DNA of 64,000 nt from positions 186,001 through 250,000 of the forward strand of contig NZ_BMNE01000001.1 in the NCBI RefSeq assembly GCF_014646295.1. Direction: 5' to 3'. Positions 29,402-38,121 of this stretch are shown piece after piece. The translations under genes were made by a program, and so were the position numbers. The stretch is from Nocardia rhizosphaerihabitans (lineage in GTDB: Bacteria; Actinomycetota; Actinomycetes; Mycobacteriales; Mycobacteriaceae). Every line of letters starts with the position of its first letter. Position 1 is the first letter of the stretch. Under the pieces are notes generated by a model. The model was not told the DNA's origin. It did no database searches and saw only the letters and a list, made by a program, of their open reading frames with translations.

Positions 29402-30061
29402 TCAGCCCCCCGGGCGAACCAGTCCGGTCTCGTAGGCCAGCACCACCGCCTGCACCCGGTCGCGCAGCCCGAGTTTGGTGAGCACCCGGCCGACATGCGT
29501 TTTCACCGTCGCCTCGGACAGGAACAGGGCCGCGGCGATCTCGGCGTTGGACCGGCCCGCGGCGATCTGCTCGAGGACCTCGCGTTCGCGGGCGGTGAGG
29601 ACGTCGAGCACGCCGGGGTCGCGCAGACCGGCCGGGTCCTCGGCGACGAGCCGGTCGAGCAGGCGCTTGGTGACCTTCGGGGACACCACGGCGTCACCCG
29701 CGGCGACGCTGCGGATGGCGGAGACGAGGTCCTCGGGCGGGGTGTCCTTGAGCAGGAATCCGCTCGCGCCCGCGCGCAGTGCGCCGAGGGCGTGTTCGTC
29801 GAGGTCGAAGGTGGTCATCACGAGCACGCGGATGCCGTCACCCGCGGCGACGATCCGGCCGGTGGCGGTGACGCCGTCGACGACCGGCATCCGTACGTCC
29901 ATCAGCACCACGTCGGGGCGCAGCTCGGTCGCGCGCCGCACCGCTTCGTCGCCGTTGCCCGCCTCGCCGACGACCTCGATGTCGGGGTGCGCCCCGAGCA
30001 CCATCTTCAGGCCCATTCGCATGAGTTCCTGATCGTCCACCACGAGCACGCTGATCGGCAT
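29402..30061 (-). CDS. NarL/LuxR-type response regulator
   Basis: A 219-residue response regulator. The receiver domain (1-120) has the acidic pair in VVDDQE, the phospho-acceptor Asp in VVLMDVRMPVVDG and the conserved Lys in FLLKDTPP. The C-terminal LuxR-type HTH (about 150-212) has LTAREREVLEQIAAGRSNAE and SEATVKTHVGRVLTKLG. Its partner kinase is immediately upstream with a 21-bp gap, so the pair is an operon. No binding site can be named. It is separated from FxsA by 64 bp. Confidence 0.92.
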   Translation of the reverse strand: MPISVLVVDDQELMRMGLKMVLGAHPDIEVVGEAGNGDEAVRRATELRPDVVLMDVRMPVVDGVTATGRIVAAGDGIRVLVMTTFDLDEHALGALRAGASGFLLKDTPPEDLVSAIRSVAAGDAVVSPKVTKRLLDRLVAEDPAGLRDPGVLDVLTAREREVLEQIAAGRSNAEIAAALFLSEATVKTHVGRVLTKLGLRDRVQAVVLAYETGLVRPGG

Positions 30062-30082
30062 TTCCCAACCTTAGCGGGCGTA

Positions 30083-31249
30083 TCAATCGGTTTCGGCGCG
30101 CAGCGGGAGGGTGGCACTGACCCGCCAGCGACCGTCTCCGGTGCGGCCCGCGGACAGTGTTCCGCCGAGCACGGCGACCCGTTCGCGCATGCCGACCAGG
30201 CCCATGCCGGTGCCGGGGATGTCGGGTTCCTCGACCGGGACACCACCGCTGTCGGTGACCTCGATCAGAATGTCGTCCGCGCGCCGGTGCACCCGCACCG
30301 TCGCCTTCGGGCTCGACCCGGCGTGGCGCAACGTGTTGGTCAGCGATTCCTGCACGATCCGGTGCACGCCGAGGCTCACCTCGGGCGTGATGTCGTCGAG
30401 TTCCCCGGTCAGTTCGAGTTCGACGGCCAGGCCCGCGTCGCGCATCATCTCGGCGAGCCGCGCGATCCCGGCGCTGCCGTGCTGCGGGAGCAGTTCCGGC
30501 GCGTGCTCGGTGCGCAGCAGCGCGACGGTGCGGCGCAGTTCGCGCAGCGCGTCGCGGCCGGTGCCGGCGATGGTCGCCAGCGCGCGTTCGGCGGTGTCCG
30601 GGTCGTGGCGCAGGGCGTATTTCGCGCCGTCGGCCTGCACGATGATGACGCTCACCGCGTGCGCGACCACGTCGTGCAGTTCGCGGGCGATACGGGTGCG
30701 TTCGGCGGCGACGGCCTCGTGGGCGCGGCGTTCCTTGTCGTAGTCGGCGACGGCCAGGCGCGCGGCGACCTCGGCGTCGTAGGCGTGGCGTGCGCCGTTG
30801 AACTCGGCCAGCGTCCAGCACAGCGCGTAGATCGCGAAGACGAGCGCGATGTCGCCGCCGACCGGTTCACTCAGGATCAGCAGCGAGAGCCCCAGATCGA
30901 CGGCGAGGCAGACGAGGTAGATCAGCCCGTCCCGCCTGCCGACGTAGGCGACCAGGGTGTAGAGCATCACCCCGAGCCCGATCAGCGCGACGTGCCCCGA
31001 GGTGTCGTCACCGACCAGATACCCCACCAGCGTGCACAGCACCGAGAGCAGGAACATCGCCGCGGCCATCGCTCGCGGATAGATCCGGCGCAGGATCAGC
31101 GGCACCGGCAGCAGTAGCGAAAACACCAGGTAGGAGGCCTTGTGGTGTTCGTTGCCCACGCCGAGCGCGTCCAGCACCATCAGGAAGGCCGCGAGGAGGG
31201 AATCGGCGACGATGGGTCGGCCGCGGAGCCACAAGCTGAACCGGCGCAC
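30083..31249 (-). CDS. NarL-partner sensor histidine kinase
   Basis: A 388-residue HPK7-type kinase. About five membrane helices fill residues 15-150 (a sensor without a periplasmic domain), followed by the dimerisation/phospho-acceptor helix with RIARELHDVVAHAVSVIIVQ (His in LHD) and a HATPase_c domain (N-box QESLTNTLRHAG; G-box GTGMGLVGMRERV). It probably senses membrane or cell-envelope state, but this is an inference from the architecture. Start GTG at 31249; TAGGCT lies 6 nt upstream, so the operon is likely leaderless. Confidence 0.92.
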   Translation of the reverse strand: MRRFSLWLRGRPIVADSLLAAFLMVLDALGVGNEHHKASYLVFSLLLPVPLILRRIYPRAMAAAMFLLSVLCTLVGYLVGDDTSGHVALIGLGVMLYTLVAYVGRRDGLIYLVCLAVDLGLSLLILSEPVGGDIALVFAIYALCWTLAEFNGARHAYDAEVAARLAVADYDKERRAHEAVAAERTRIARELHDVVAHAVSVIIVQADGAKYALRHDPDTAERALATIAGTGRDALRELRRTVALLRTEHAPELLPQHGSAGIARLAEMMRDAGLAVELELTGELDDITPEVSLGVHRIVQESLTNTLRHAGSSPKATVRVHRRADDILIEVTDSGGVPVEEPDIPGTGMGLVGMRERVAVLGGTLSAGRTGDGRWRVSATLPLRAETD

Positions 31250-31255
31250 CGGGCC

Positions 31256-31261
31256 AGCCTA
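31256..31261 (-). promoter_or_regulatory. -10 element for leaderless histidine kinase transcript
   Basis: On the minus strand TAGGCT is followed by 6 nt and the GTG at 31249. Confidence 0.5.
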
Positions 31262-31341
31262 ATCGCCGCAGGTGATGAAACCGTCCACGGACGTGCGCGG
31301 CCCGGTTGGCTTTCCGCGCGTGATCTTGATTGCCTGGACGC

Positions 31342-32109
31342 GTGCAATTAGGAGACTGGGCGGTCCTACTGGTGGCCGCGGCCGCGGCGGGCTGGGTCGA
31401 CGCGGTGGTCGGCGGCGGCGGATTGATCATCCTGCCGACGCTGTTCCTGGTCGCGCCCGGCATCGCCCCGCAGACCGCGCTCGGCACGAACAAGCTGGCC
31501 GCGCTGTCGGGCACGGCGACCGCGGTGCTGACCTTCGCGCGCCGGGTGCCGATGCAGTGGAAGGTGCTGATCCCGGGCGCGATGATCGCCGCGGTCACCT
31601 CGGCGTGCGGTGCCGCGGCGGTGTCGCTGATCGACCGCGACCTGTTCATCCCGCTGGTGATGGTGGTGCTGGTCGCGGTGGCGGTGTTCGTGACGGTGCG
31701 CCCGTCGGTCGGCATGACCATGGCGACCCATCCACCGACCCGGCGCAAGGTCATCCTGGTGGTGGCGCTGGCCGCGGGCCTGATCGGCCTCTACGACGGC
31801 TTGCTCGGGCCCGGCACCGGCACCTTCCTGATCATCACGTTCGCGACGCTGCTCGGCACGGAGTTCGTGCGCGCGGCGGCCATGGCGAAGGTGATCAACT
31901 GCGGGTCGAATGTGGGCGCGCTGCTGTTCCTCGGCGCGACCGGCCACCTCCTGTGGGGCCTCGGCGCGGGCATGGCGGTGGCGAATGTGGCGGGCGCGCT
32001 GGTCGGCTCGCGGATGGCGCTGGCCAAGGGCGCGGGGTTCGTGCGGATCGTGTTGCTCGTCGTGGTGGTGGTGATGGTGATCCGGTTGGGCTGGCAGCAG
32101 TTCGGTTAG
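31342..32109 (+). CDS. TauE/SafE-family sulfite/anion permease
   Basis: A membrane transporter of about 255 residues with seven to eight helices and the TauE signature GWVDAVVGGGGLIILP at the N-terminus plus the inverted repeat GLIGLYDGLLGPGTGTFLII in the second half. The family exports or imports small anions such as sulfite or sulfoacetate. The frame allows TTG at 31330 or GTG at 31342; I prefer GTG 31342 but the difference is only four residues and either is possible. Its last four bases overlap the convergent TetR gene. Confidence 0.82.
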   Translation: MQLGDWAVLLVAAAAAGWVDAVVGGGGLIILPTLFLVAPGIAPQTALGTNKLAALSGTATAVLTFARRVPMQWKVLIPGAMIAAVTSACGAAAVSLIDRDLFIPLVMVVLVAVAVFVTVRPSVGMTMATHPPTRRKVILVVALAAGLIGLYDGLLGPGTGTFLIITFATLLGTEFVRAAAMAKVINCGSNVGALLFLGATGHLLWGLGAGMAVANVAGALVGSRMALAKGAGFVRIVLLVVVVVMVIRLGWQQFG

Positions 32110-32756
32110 CGCGCCGGTTCGGCCGATGCCGAGGCGGCGAGCCAGGGCTGCAGCACCCGCGAGGTGGTCTCGTGGATCTTGCGGTGCAGGCGTTCGCCGT
32201 CGTCGATTCCGTGCTGGGGCTGCTGGAACAGCACTGTCAGCGCTCCCGACACCGCGCCGACGACCGCGCCGACCAGTGCCGCGGCGCCGACCTCGTCGAG
32301 TTCGTGCGGGAACGCGAGGTGCAGTTGCCTGGCGATCTCGCGCTGGGCGACGAGCTGGGCGTGCGCGGCGCGACCGCTCACGGCGGGCACGGTCCGCGAG
32401 ACCCGCGCGCGCAACGCGGCGACGCGGGAGTTCAGGTCGTCCACCCGATGTTCGCCGGGGTTGTCGCCCGCGGCGCGCAGCGCACGCAGCAGCACCTCCA
32501 CCGGACGCTCCCCCGGCCGCCTGGTCGCGATGGCGGCGACGGCCGCGCGGACCCGTTCGTCGGGCTCGGGGAAAAGCAGTTCTTCCTTGCTGGCGAAGTA
32601 GTTGAAGAAGGTCCGGGTGCCGACCTCGGCCTCGGCCGCGATATCGGCCACTGTCGTTTCCTCATAGCCTCTGGCCTCGAACAATTCGACGGCGGCCACG
32701 AGAATCGCACGACGGGTTCGTTCCCTTTTTCGATCGCGGAGGGCGGATGGCGGCAC
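32106..32756 (-). CDS. TetR-family transcriptional regulator
   Basis: A 216-residue regulator with a clear HTH (RRAILVAAVELFEARGYEET and EVGTRTFFNYFASKEELLF, residues about 13-62) and a C-terminal effector domain. A GTG at 32765 is possible, but TAGGGT lies exactly 7 nt before the GTG at 32756, so that start is preferred. It is divergent from tldD and convergent with the TauE-type permease, whose stop it overlaps by four bases. No operator is obvious in the 145-bp gap to tldD, and the target is unknown. Confidence 0.85.
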   Translation of the reverse strand: MPPSALRDRKRERTRRAILVAAVELFEARGYEETTVADIAAEAEVGTRTFFNYFASKEELLFPEPDERVRAAVAAIATRRPGERPVEVLLRALRAAGDNPGEHRVDDLNSRVAALRARVSRTVPAVSGRAAHAQLVAQREIARQLHLAFPHELDEVGAAALVGAVVGAVSGALTVLFQQPQHGIDDGERLHRKIHETTSRVLQPWLAASASAEPAR

Positions 32757-32763
32757 GGCGGGC

Positions 32764-32769
32764 ACCCTA
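32764..32769 (-). promoter_or_regulatory. -10 element for leaderless TetR transcript
   Basis: On the minus strand TAGGGT is followed by 7 nt and the GTG at 32756. Confidence 0.45.
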
Positions 32770-32888
32770 CGGCATCCGGGCGGTGCGCCGCGGGAGGACC
32801 GGGATCAGCGCGTCACGGTTGTCGCTGCCCGAACCGGGATTTCGCGCGGGTAATCCTCGGCGGGGTCCCGCGTGTCGGCGGCACCGGC

Positions 32889-32894
32889 TAGCGT
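32889..32894 (+). promoter_or_regulatory. -10 element for leaderless tldD transcript
   Basis: TAGCGT lies 7 nt before the GTG at 32902. This spacing is also why the GTG is preferred over the upstream ATG of the open frame. Confidence 0.55.
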
Positions 32895-32901
32895 AGGCGG
32901 G

Positions 32902-34431
32902 GTGACTACCGCGACTTCCAGAGAAGTGGACGAGGAGTTCCTGACGCTCGGGTTGCGCGCGCTGGCCGAGGCCGCGCTCTCGGCGGCCCGTGCGGCGGGC
33001 GCCGAGCACGCCGATCTGCGGGTGCAGCGGTTGGTGACGCAGTCGATCCGCTTGCGCGACGGGCGCGTGGAGGCCGTCACCGATTCGACCGAGCTGGGTC
33101 TGGCCGTGCGCGTGATCGTCGACGGCACCTGGGGTTTCGCCTCCCATGCCGCGCTCACGCCCGACATCGCCGCCGAGGTGGCGCGGCGCGCGGTCACCGT
33201 CGCGACGACCTTGCGCGCGCTCAACCGGGAGCGGGTGGAGCTCGCCGACGAGCCGCGCTACGCGGACGTGTCGTGGGTGTCGGCCTACGACCTCGACCCG
33301 TTCGCGGTGCCGACCACCGACAAAGTGGCGCTGCTGCAGGACTATTCGGAACGGCTCTCGGCGGCCGACGGTGTCGACCATGTCACCGCGTCGGTCCTGC
33401 AGGTCAAGGAGCAGGTCTTCTACGCCGACACCGCGGGATCGTCGATCACCCAGCAGCGGGTGCGGTTGCATCCGCAGCTGGAGGCGATCACCGTCGACTC
33501 CGCATCCGGCGTGTTCGAGACCATGCGCACCCTGGCCGCACCGGCGGGCCGCGGCTGGGAATACGTCACCGGCGCCGACGGAACCTGGGACTGGGCAGGC
33601 GAACTCGCGCAGATTCCCAGCTGGCTGGCCGAGAAGGTGAAGGCGCCCAGCGTTGTCGCCGGTCCGACCGATCTGGTGATCGACCCGACCAACCTGTGGC
33701 TGACCATTCACGAATCCATCGGTCACGCCACCGAATACGACCGGGCGATCGGCTACGAATCGGCCTACGCGGGTACCTCGTTCGCCACTCCCGACAAGCT
33801 CGGCACGCTGCGCTACGGCACCCCGATCATGCATGTCACCGGTGACCGCACCCAGGTCAACGGCCTGGCCACCGTCGGCTACGACGACGAGGGCGTGGCG
33901 GGCCAGCAGTGGGACCTGGTGCGCGACGGCATCCTTGTCGGCTACCAGCTCGACCGCGTGTTCGCCCCACGGCTCGGTCTCGACCGTTCCAACGGCTGCT
34001 CGTACGCCGATTCCCCGCATCACGTGCCGATCCAGCGGATGGCGAACGTGTCGCTGCAACCGGATCCGGAGCGCGACACCACCACCGCCGAACTGATCTC
34101 GCGGGTCGAGAACGGCATCTACATCGTCGGCGACAAGTCGTGGTCGATCGATATGCAGCGCTACAACTTCCAGTTCACCGGTCAGCGGTTCTTCCGTATC
34201 CGCAACGGGGAGCTGGACGGTCAGCTGCGCGATGTCGCCTATCAGGCGACGACCACCGAGTTCTGGGGTGCGATGGAAGCGCTCGGCGGGCCGAGCACCT
34301 GGCAGCTCGGTGGCGCGTTCAATTGCGGTAAAGCCCAGCCCGGTCAGGTGGCGGCGGTGAGCCACGGCTGCCCGTCGGTGCTGGTGCGCGGGGTCAATAT
34401 TCTCAATACCCGGACGGAGGGCGGGCAGTGA
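32902..34431 (+). CDS. tldD: TldD-family metalloprotease subunit
   Basis: A 509-residue metalloprotease subunit. With TldE it forms a TldD/TldE heterodimer that degrades unfolded or linear peptides and, in some bacteria, matures peptide antibiotics. The zinc motif HESIGH is present, followed by the acidic residue of TEYDRAIGYE, so this is the catalytic subunit. The C-terminal half has the family SNGCSYADSPHHVPIQRMAN and SWSIDMQRYNFQ blocks. The stop overlaps the start of tldE (GTGA), giving tight coupling. No RiPP precursor is evident nearby, so a general proteolytic role is the default. Confidence 0.92.
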   Translation: MTTATSREVDEEFLTLGLRALAEAALSAARAAGAEHADLRVQRLVTQSIRLRDGRVEAVTDSTELGLAVRVIVDGTWGFASHAALTPDIAAEVARRAVTVATTLRALNRERVELADEPRYADVSWVSAYDLDPFAVPTTDKVALLQDYSERLSAADGVDHVTASVLQVKEQVFYADTAGSSITQQRVRLHPQLEAITVDSASGVFETMRTLAAPAGRGWEYVTGADGTWDWAGELAQIPSWLAEKVKAPSVVAGPTDLVIDPTNLWLTIHESIGHATEYDRAIGYESAYAGTSFATPDKLGTLRYGTPIMHVTGDRTQVNGLATVGYDDEGVAGQQWDLVRDGILVGYQLDRVFAPRLGLDRSNGCSYADSPHHVPIQRMANVSLQPDPERDTTTAELISRVENGIYIVGDKSWSIDMQRYNFQFTGQRFFRIRNGELDGQLRDVAYQATTTEFWGAMEALGGPSTWQLGGAFNCGKAQPGQVAAVSHGCPSVLVRGVNILNTRTEGGQ

Positions 34432-35822
34432 GCGAGTCGGGTGTGTTCCCCGCGGGCGCGGTGGTCGAGCGCGCGCTGGCGGCGTCGAAGGCCGACGAGG
34501 CGATCGTCATCGTCACCGACGCGCACGAGGCGTCGCTGCGGTGGGCCGGCAACTCGATGACCACCAACGGTTCCTCGGTGTCGCGGGACTGGGCGGTGAT
34601 CTCGGTGTTCCGCGACGGTCCGAACGCCGCGCGCGTCGGGAGCATCAGCTCCACCAGCGTCGACCCCGCCGACATCGAGGCGGTGGTGCGCGCGAGCGAG
34701 GAGGCCGCCCGCACGGCGACCCCGGCCCGCGACGCCATGCCACTGCTCGAGCCGACTCACGACGACACCGCCACCTGGGATCACGCGCCAGGCGCCACCG
34801 AGATCGACGTGTTCGCAGGCCTGGCCCGTGACCTGTCGACCGGTTTCGACGGCACCGACCGCCTCTACGGCTTCGCCCACCACCAGCTGCACACCACCTG
34901 GCTCGGCACCTCCACCGGCATCCGCCGCCGGTACAGCCAGCCCACCGGATCGGTGGAGATCAACGGAAAGCGCGGCGACGGCAGCGATCTCGCGAGCGCG
35001 TGGGTGGGTGTCGGCACCGCCGATTTCACCGATGTCGACACCCCCGGTCTGCTCGCCGAACTTTCCCGGCGACTGGACTGGTCGGCCACCCGCGTCGACC
35101 TGCCCGCGGGCCGCTACGAGACGCTGCTGCCGCCGTCGGCCGTGGCCGACCTGATGATCTACCTGGCCTGGACCATGGAGGGCCGCGGCGCGCACGAAGG
35201 CCACACCGCGTTCTCCCGCGCGGGCGGCACCCGGATCGGTGAGCGACTCAGCGACATTCCGCTGACTCTCTACTCCGACCCGAACGCGAGCGGCCTGGAA
35301 TACCGGCCCTTCGTGGCGACCCCGTCGTCGTCGGAATCGCTGTCGGTCTTCGACAACGGCCTGTCCGCGCAACGCGTCGACTGGATCGGTTCCGGCGTGA
35401 TCGAGTCGCTGGTCTATCCCCGCGCCACCGCCGCCGAATTCGCCGCTCCCGCCACCCTTCCCGGCGAGAACCTGCTCCTGACCGGCGGCTCCGACGCCTC
35501 GCTGGACGACATGATCGCCCGCACCGAACGCGGCCTGCTGCTGACCTGCCTCTGGTACATCCGCGAGGTCGACCCCGCCACCCTCCTGCTGACCGGGCTG
35601 ACCCGCGACGGCGTCTACCTGGTCGAGGACGGCCGGGTCACGGCCGCGGTCAACAACTTCCGCTTCAACGAAAGCCCCCTCGACCTCCTGCGCCGCGTCG
35701 CCGAGGCAGGCGCCACCGAGATCACCCTCCCCCGCGAATGGAAGGACTGGTTCACCCGCACCGCCATGCCACCGTTGCGCATCCCCGATTTCCACATGTC
35801 CTCGGTGAGCCAGGCGACCTGA
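34428..35822 (+). CDS. tldE: TldE/PmbA-family protein
   Basis: A 464-residue partner of TldD. It lacks the HExxH zinc site, as expected of the non-catalytic TldE/PmbA subunit, and has the family blocks YSQPTGSVEINGKRGDGSDL, GRGAHEGHTAFSRAGGTR and the C-terminal NNFRFNESPLDLLRRV. The GTG start lies within the tldD stop. The product ends 140 bp before a strong hairpin that also faces the convergent erythromycin-esterase gene. Confidence 0.9.
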   Translation: MSESGVFPAGAVVERALAASKADEAIVIVTDAHEASLRWAGNSMTTNGSSVSRDWAVISVFRDGPNAARVGSISSTSVDPADIEAVVRASEEAARTATPARDAMPLLEPTHDDTATWDHAPGATEIDVFAGLARDLSTGFDGTDRLYGFAHHQLHTTWLGTSTGIRRRYSQPTGSVEINGKRGDGSDLASAWVGVGTADFTDVDTPGLLAELSRRLDWSATRVDLPAGRYETLLPPSAVADLMIYLAWTMEGRGAHEGHTAFSRAGGTRIGERLSDIPLTLYSDPNASGLEYRPFVATPSSSESLSVFDNGLSAQRVDWIGSGVIESLVYPRATAAEFAAPATLPGENLLLTGGSDASLDDMIARTERGLLLTCLWYIREVDPATLLLTGLTRDGVYLVEDGRVTAAVNNFRFNESPLDLLRRVAEAGATEITLPREWKDWFTRTAMPPLRIPDFHMSSVSQAT

Positions 35823-35930
35823 TCGTCCCTCGTCGACCGACCGCCGATCTCGCTGTCGGTCAACAACTCTCGAGACTTCCCTGGGTCCCACTGAATGCCC
35901 GAACCGCCACCCGGCAAACCACTAGAGTGT

Positions 35931-35944
35931 CGTCGTCGACGACG
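35931..35944. promoter_or_regulatory. 14-bp palindrome, function unknown
   Basis: CGTCGTCGACGACG (35931-35944) is self-complementary. It sits between convergent genes, 18 nt before the terminator hairpin. A low-complexity origin from repeated GTC is as likely as a binding site. Confidence 0.25.
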
Positions 35945-35961
35945 GTGTCGATCGCAGGAAA

Positions 35962-35986
35962 GCGGGCACGCCGCTGACGTGCCCGC
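35962..35986. terminator. Hairpin terminator between tldE and the esterase gene
   Basis: GCGGGCACG (35962-35970), loop CCGCTGA, CGTGCCCGC (35978-35986): a 9-bp perfect stem located 139 nt past tldE and 24 nt past the stop of the convergent gene. Confidence 0.6.
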
Positions 35987-36010
35987 CCGGGTCCTGGTTC
36001 AACCGAGCGC

Positions 36011-37147
36011 TCACGCGTCTCCGGCGACCAGCGCACCACTCTCCGCGATATGCAGGATCGCGTCGGCGCCGTCGATGGTCTCCTGGTCGAGCGGGAAGTA
36101 GCTGGGGTCCGAGGTCGGGCCGGTAGGCGTGGCGGTCAGACCGGCGGCAGGGAACAGGCCCCACGGGACGGAGCGGTCGCGGAGTCCTGCCTCGGCCGGC
36201 TCGTTGTCGGCAAGACCGGACGGGCTGGGTCCGAGGCTGCCCGCGAGGAAGGTGAAGCGGTCACCGAACAGCGAGCTGAGGACGGCGCCGGGGCCGTACC
36301 ACCGCAGGGTCATGCCTGCCATCGACATGGTGCTGAGATTGCGCTGCAGGTGCACGTTGTGGCCGTAGAGCAGCGTGGGGCCGCGCTGGGCTTCGATGTC
36401 ACGGATATCGCGGATGTTCTCGGTCATGAGGACGTCGCGGGTGGCGAGCAGGCCCGAGATCCGGGTGGTCTCGTCGACGCGGCGCGCGGACTGGCGGTGG
36501 TAGCGCAGCAGCCCGCGCGCGGCGGTGAGATGGACTGCCGCCCTGCGCCATTCGGCCTCGGAGGTCGCGGGAATCAGCTCGGGTGCGCGGGCGTAGAGAG
36601 TGTTGAGCAGGTCGTCGGCGAGCGCCTGCAGTCGCCGCGCTTCCTCGGTGTCGCCGGGCGACATCGCCGGGTCGAGGATCGCTGCGTCGCGATGCCAGCG
36701 TTCGTCGTCGCCGGCGAGGTCGGCGATCTCCGTCTCGAGGTGCAGATAGTCGCGGGCGAACTCGAGATAGCGGCGGGGACTGGGGGCGCTGGTGTTGTCG
36801 AGCGGCGCGTCGAAGCCGTAGAAGGCCACGTGCTCGGCCGGTGGCCTGTTCGCGTTGTAGTCACGAATCCAGGCGACCAGTTCGCGGTTCGCGGCCAGGT
36901 CTCCGAAGTGTGAGAAGCCGGTGCGCATCACCTCGTCGAGACTGCCGATGCCGTTGCGGACGTAGTCGTCGACGGTGAGGGCGGCGACCCGATCGGACTC
37001 GAGGGCGATGGAACGGAAGCCGAGCTCGACGAGTTGGGCGAACAGCGCGTTGCGGAGAAGGGGGAAGGCGGGTTCCTGATGCGTCGGCTCACCGAACGCG
37101 AGGAGCTCACACGTGGACGGAACGAAGTCGCGAATGTTCTGGCTCAT
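36011..37147 (-). CDS. Erythromycin-esterase-family protein
   Basis: A 378-residue member of the EreA/EreB superfamily, enzymes that hydrolyse the macrolide lactone or related succinoglycan/amino-sugar bonds. The conserved catalytic-type block is GEPTHQEPAFPLLRN (His in position 23), followed by ALESDR, AFYGFDAP and GPTLLYGHNVHLQRN. Length is a little below the usual 400-420. The start chosen is ATG at 37147; an upstream frame to 37204 runs over the divergent promoter region. The gene faces the MerR regulator across an 81-bp gap. It may act on a macrolide or on a host glycan; only the family is firm. Confidence 0.83.
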   Translation of the reverse strand: MSQNIRDFVPSTCELLAFGEPTHQEPAFPLLRNALFAQLVELGFRSIALESDRVAALTVDDYVRNGIGSLDEVMRTGFSHFGDLAANRELVAWIRDYNANRPPAEHVAFYGFDAPLDNTSAPSPRRYLEFARDYLHLETEIADLAGDDERWHRDAAILDPAMSPGDTEEARRLQALADDLLNTLYARAPELIPATSEAEWRRAAVHLTAARGLLRYHRQSARRVDETTRISGLLATRDVLMTENIRDIRDIEAQRGPTLLYGHNVHLQRNLSTMSMAGMTLRWYGPGAVLSSLFGDRFTFLAGSLGPSPSGLADNEPAEAGLRDRSVPWGLFPAAGLTATPTGPTSDPSYFPLDQETIDGADAILHIAESGALVAGDA

Positions 37148-37228
37148 GTGTCTCAATCGTATCGTTGAACATTCGGTTGAGGCTTTGTCCCGGTCAGCAA
37201 TCAATCAGTGGCGTAAAGTCTCCAAGCC

Positions 37229-37921
37229 GTGGGAGACATGCGACCTTCGGACCTGGCGCGCGAACACGGACTCTCGACGCAAGCGGTCCGCAACTACGAG
37301 CAGGCGGGGTACCTCCCCGCCGCCGAGCGCACACCGAGCGGCTACCGGATCTACACCGAGGCCCACGCGGCGGCACTGCGCGCCTACCTCGCCCTGATCC
37401 CCGCCTACGGCCATGCCGCGAGCGGCCGCATCATGCGGGCCGTCCATCACGGCGAACTCGACGACGCGCTGGCCGTCATCGACGCCGGTCACCACCAGTT
37501 ACTCCGCGACCGCGCCACCCTCGACACGGTCCGCAAGGCGATCACCCACCTGACCACCCCCACTCCCCGGGCGACCGAGTCCCGAACCATCGGCGAACTC
37601 GCGCACCTGCTCGAGGTCACCCCCGCGACCCTGCGCAAATGGGAGGACGCTCGAATCCTCACGCCGCCACGCGATCCCGCCACCGGATACCGCCGCTACG
37701 GCCCCGACGACATCCGCGACGCCGAACTCGCCCACCTGCTCCGCCGCGGCGGCTACCCCCTGCATCGCATCGCCCTCGTCGTCGAACAGATCCGTGACGC
37801 GGGTGGCACCGATGCGGTGACCCGAGCCCTGGACGACTGGCGCGAACGCCTCACCACCCGAGGTCTCGCCATGCTCGACGCGGCCGCGCACCTCGGCCGC
37901 TACCTGAGCCATATCTCCTGA
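37229..37921 (+). CDS. MerR-family regulator with two MerR domains (TioE-like)
   Basis: A 230-residue regulator with two MerR-type HTH units. The first is SDLAREHGLSTQAVRNYEQA and continues GYLPAAERTPSGYRIYTE (residues 5-45); the second is IGELAHLLEVTPATLRKWED, then ARILTPPRDPATGYRRYGPD (about residues 120-160). This duplicated architecture is typical of TioE-family regulators found near secondary-metabolite clusters. It lies between the erythromycin-esterase gene and the PPOX/NRPS-like operon and reads toward the latter, so it is the obvious candidate regulator of one or both. The GTG at 37229 or ATG at 37238 could be the start. A promoter for the next operon follows at 37959-37988. Confidence 0.85.
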   Translation: MGDMRPSDLAREHGLSTQAVRNYEQAGYLPAAERTPSGYRIYTEAHAAALRAYLALIPAYGHAASGRIMRAVHHGELDDALAVIDAGHHQLLRDRATLDTVRKAITHLTTPTPRATESRTIGELAHLLEVTPATLRKWEDARILTPPRDPATGYRRYGPDDIRDAELAHLLRRGGYPLHRIALVVEQIRDAGGTDAVTRALDDWRERLTTRGLAMLDAAAHLGRYLSHIS

Positions 37922-37958
37922 TTCGGGAATTGTGTCTTGCCCGGTTCGTCGGAATGTC

Positions 37959-37988
37959 TTGGATGCGGACCAACCACGCTGGTACTGT
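37959..37988 (+). promoter_or_regulatory. Promoter of the PPOX-NRPS-P450 operon
   Basis: TTGGAT (37959-37964), an 18-nt spacer, TACTGT (37983-37988). An ACCA-N7-TGGT repeat lies across the spacer. The MerR protein would be expected to bind a long spacer like this, but the pairing is inference. Confidence 0.5.
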
Positions 37989-38121
37989 AATCGTCGCCAC
38001 ATGAAGCGAATTCAGTAGTTTCACCAATGTGACCATCCTGACGGGTTCAGGAATTCGGCGTTTTCGGTGTCGGAATTGCAGATGTTGCCCCCGGAACACC
38101 TCATCACAGGAGCGTGGCCGA

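Noticed and set aside
32902..35822. RiPP maturation system based on tldD/tldE
   Set aside because: No precursor peptide or modification enzyme is near; tldD/tldE are common stand-alone genes.
38029..38121. Longer start for the PPOX gene giving a Cys-rich N-terminus
   Set aside because: The extra 31 residues (with CRNCRCC) come from the promoter-leader region, and ATG at 38122 has a good CAGGAG site and the family N-terminus.
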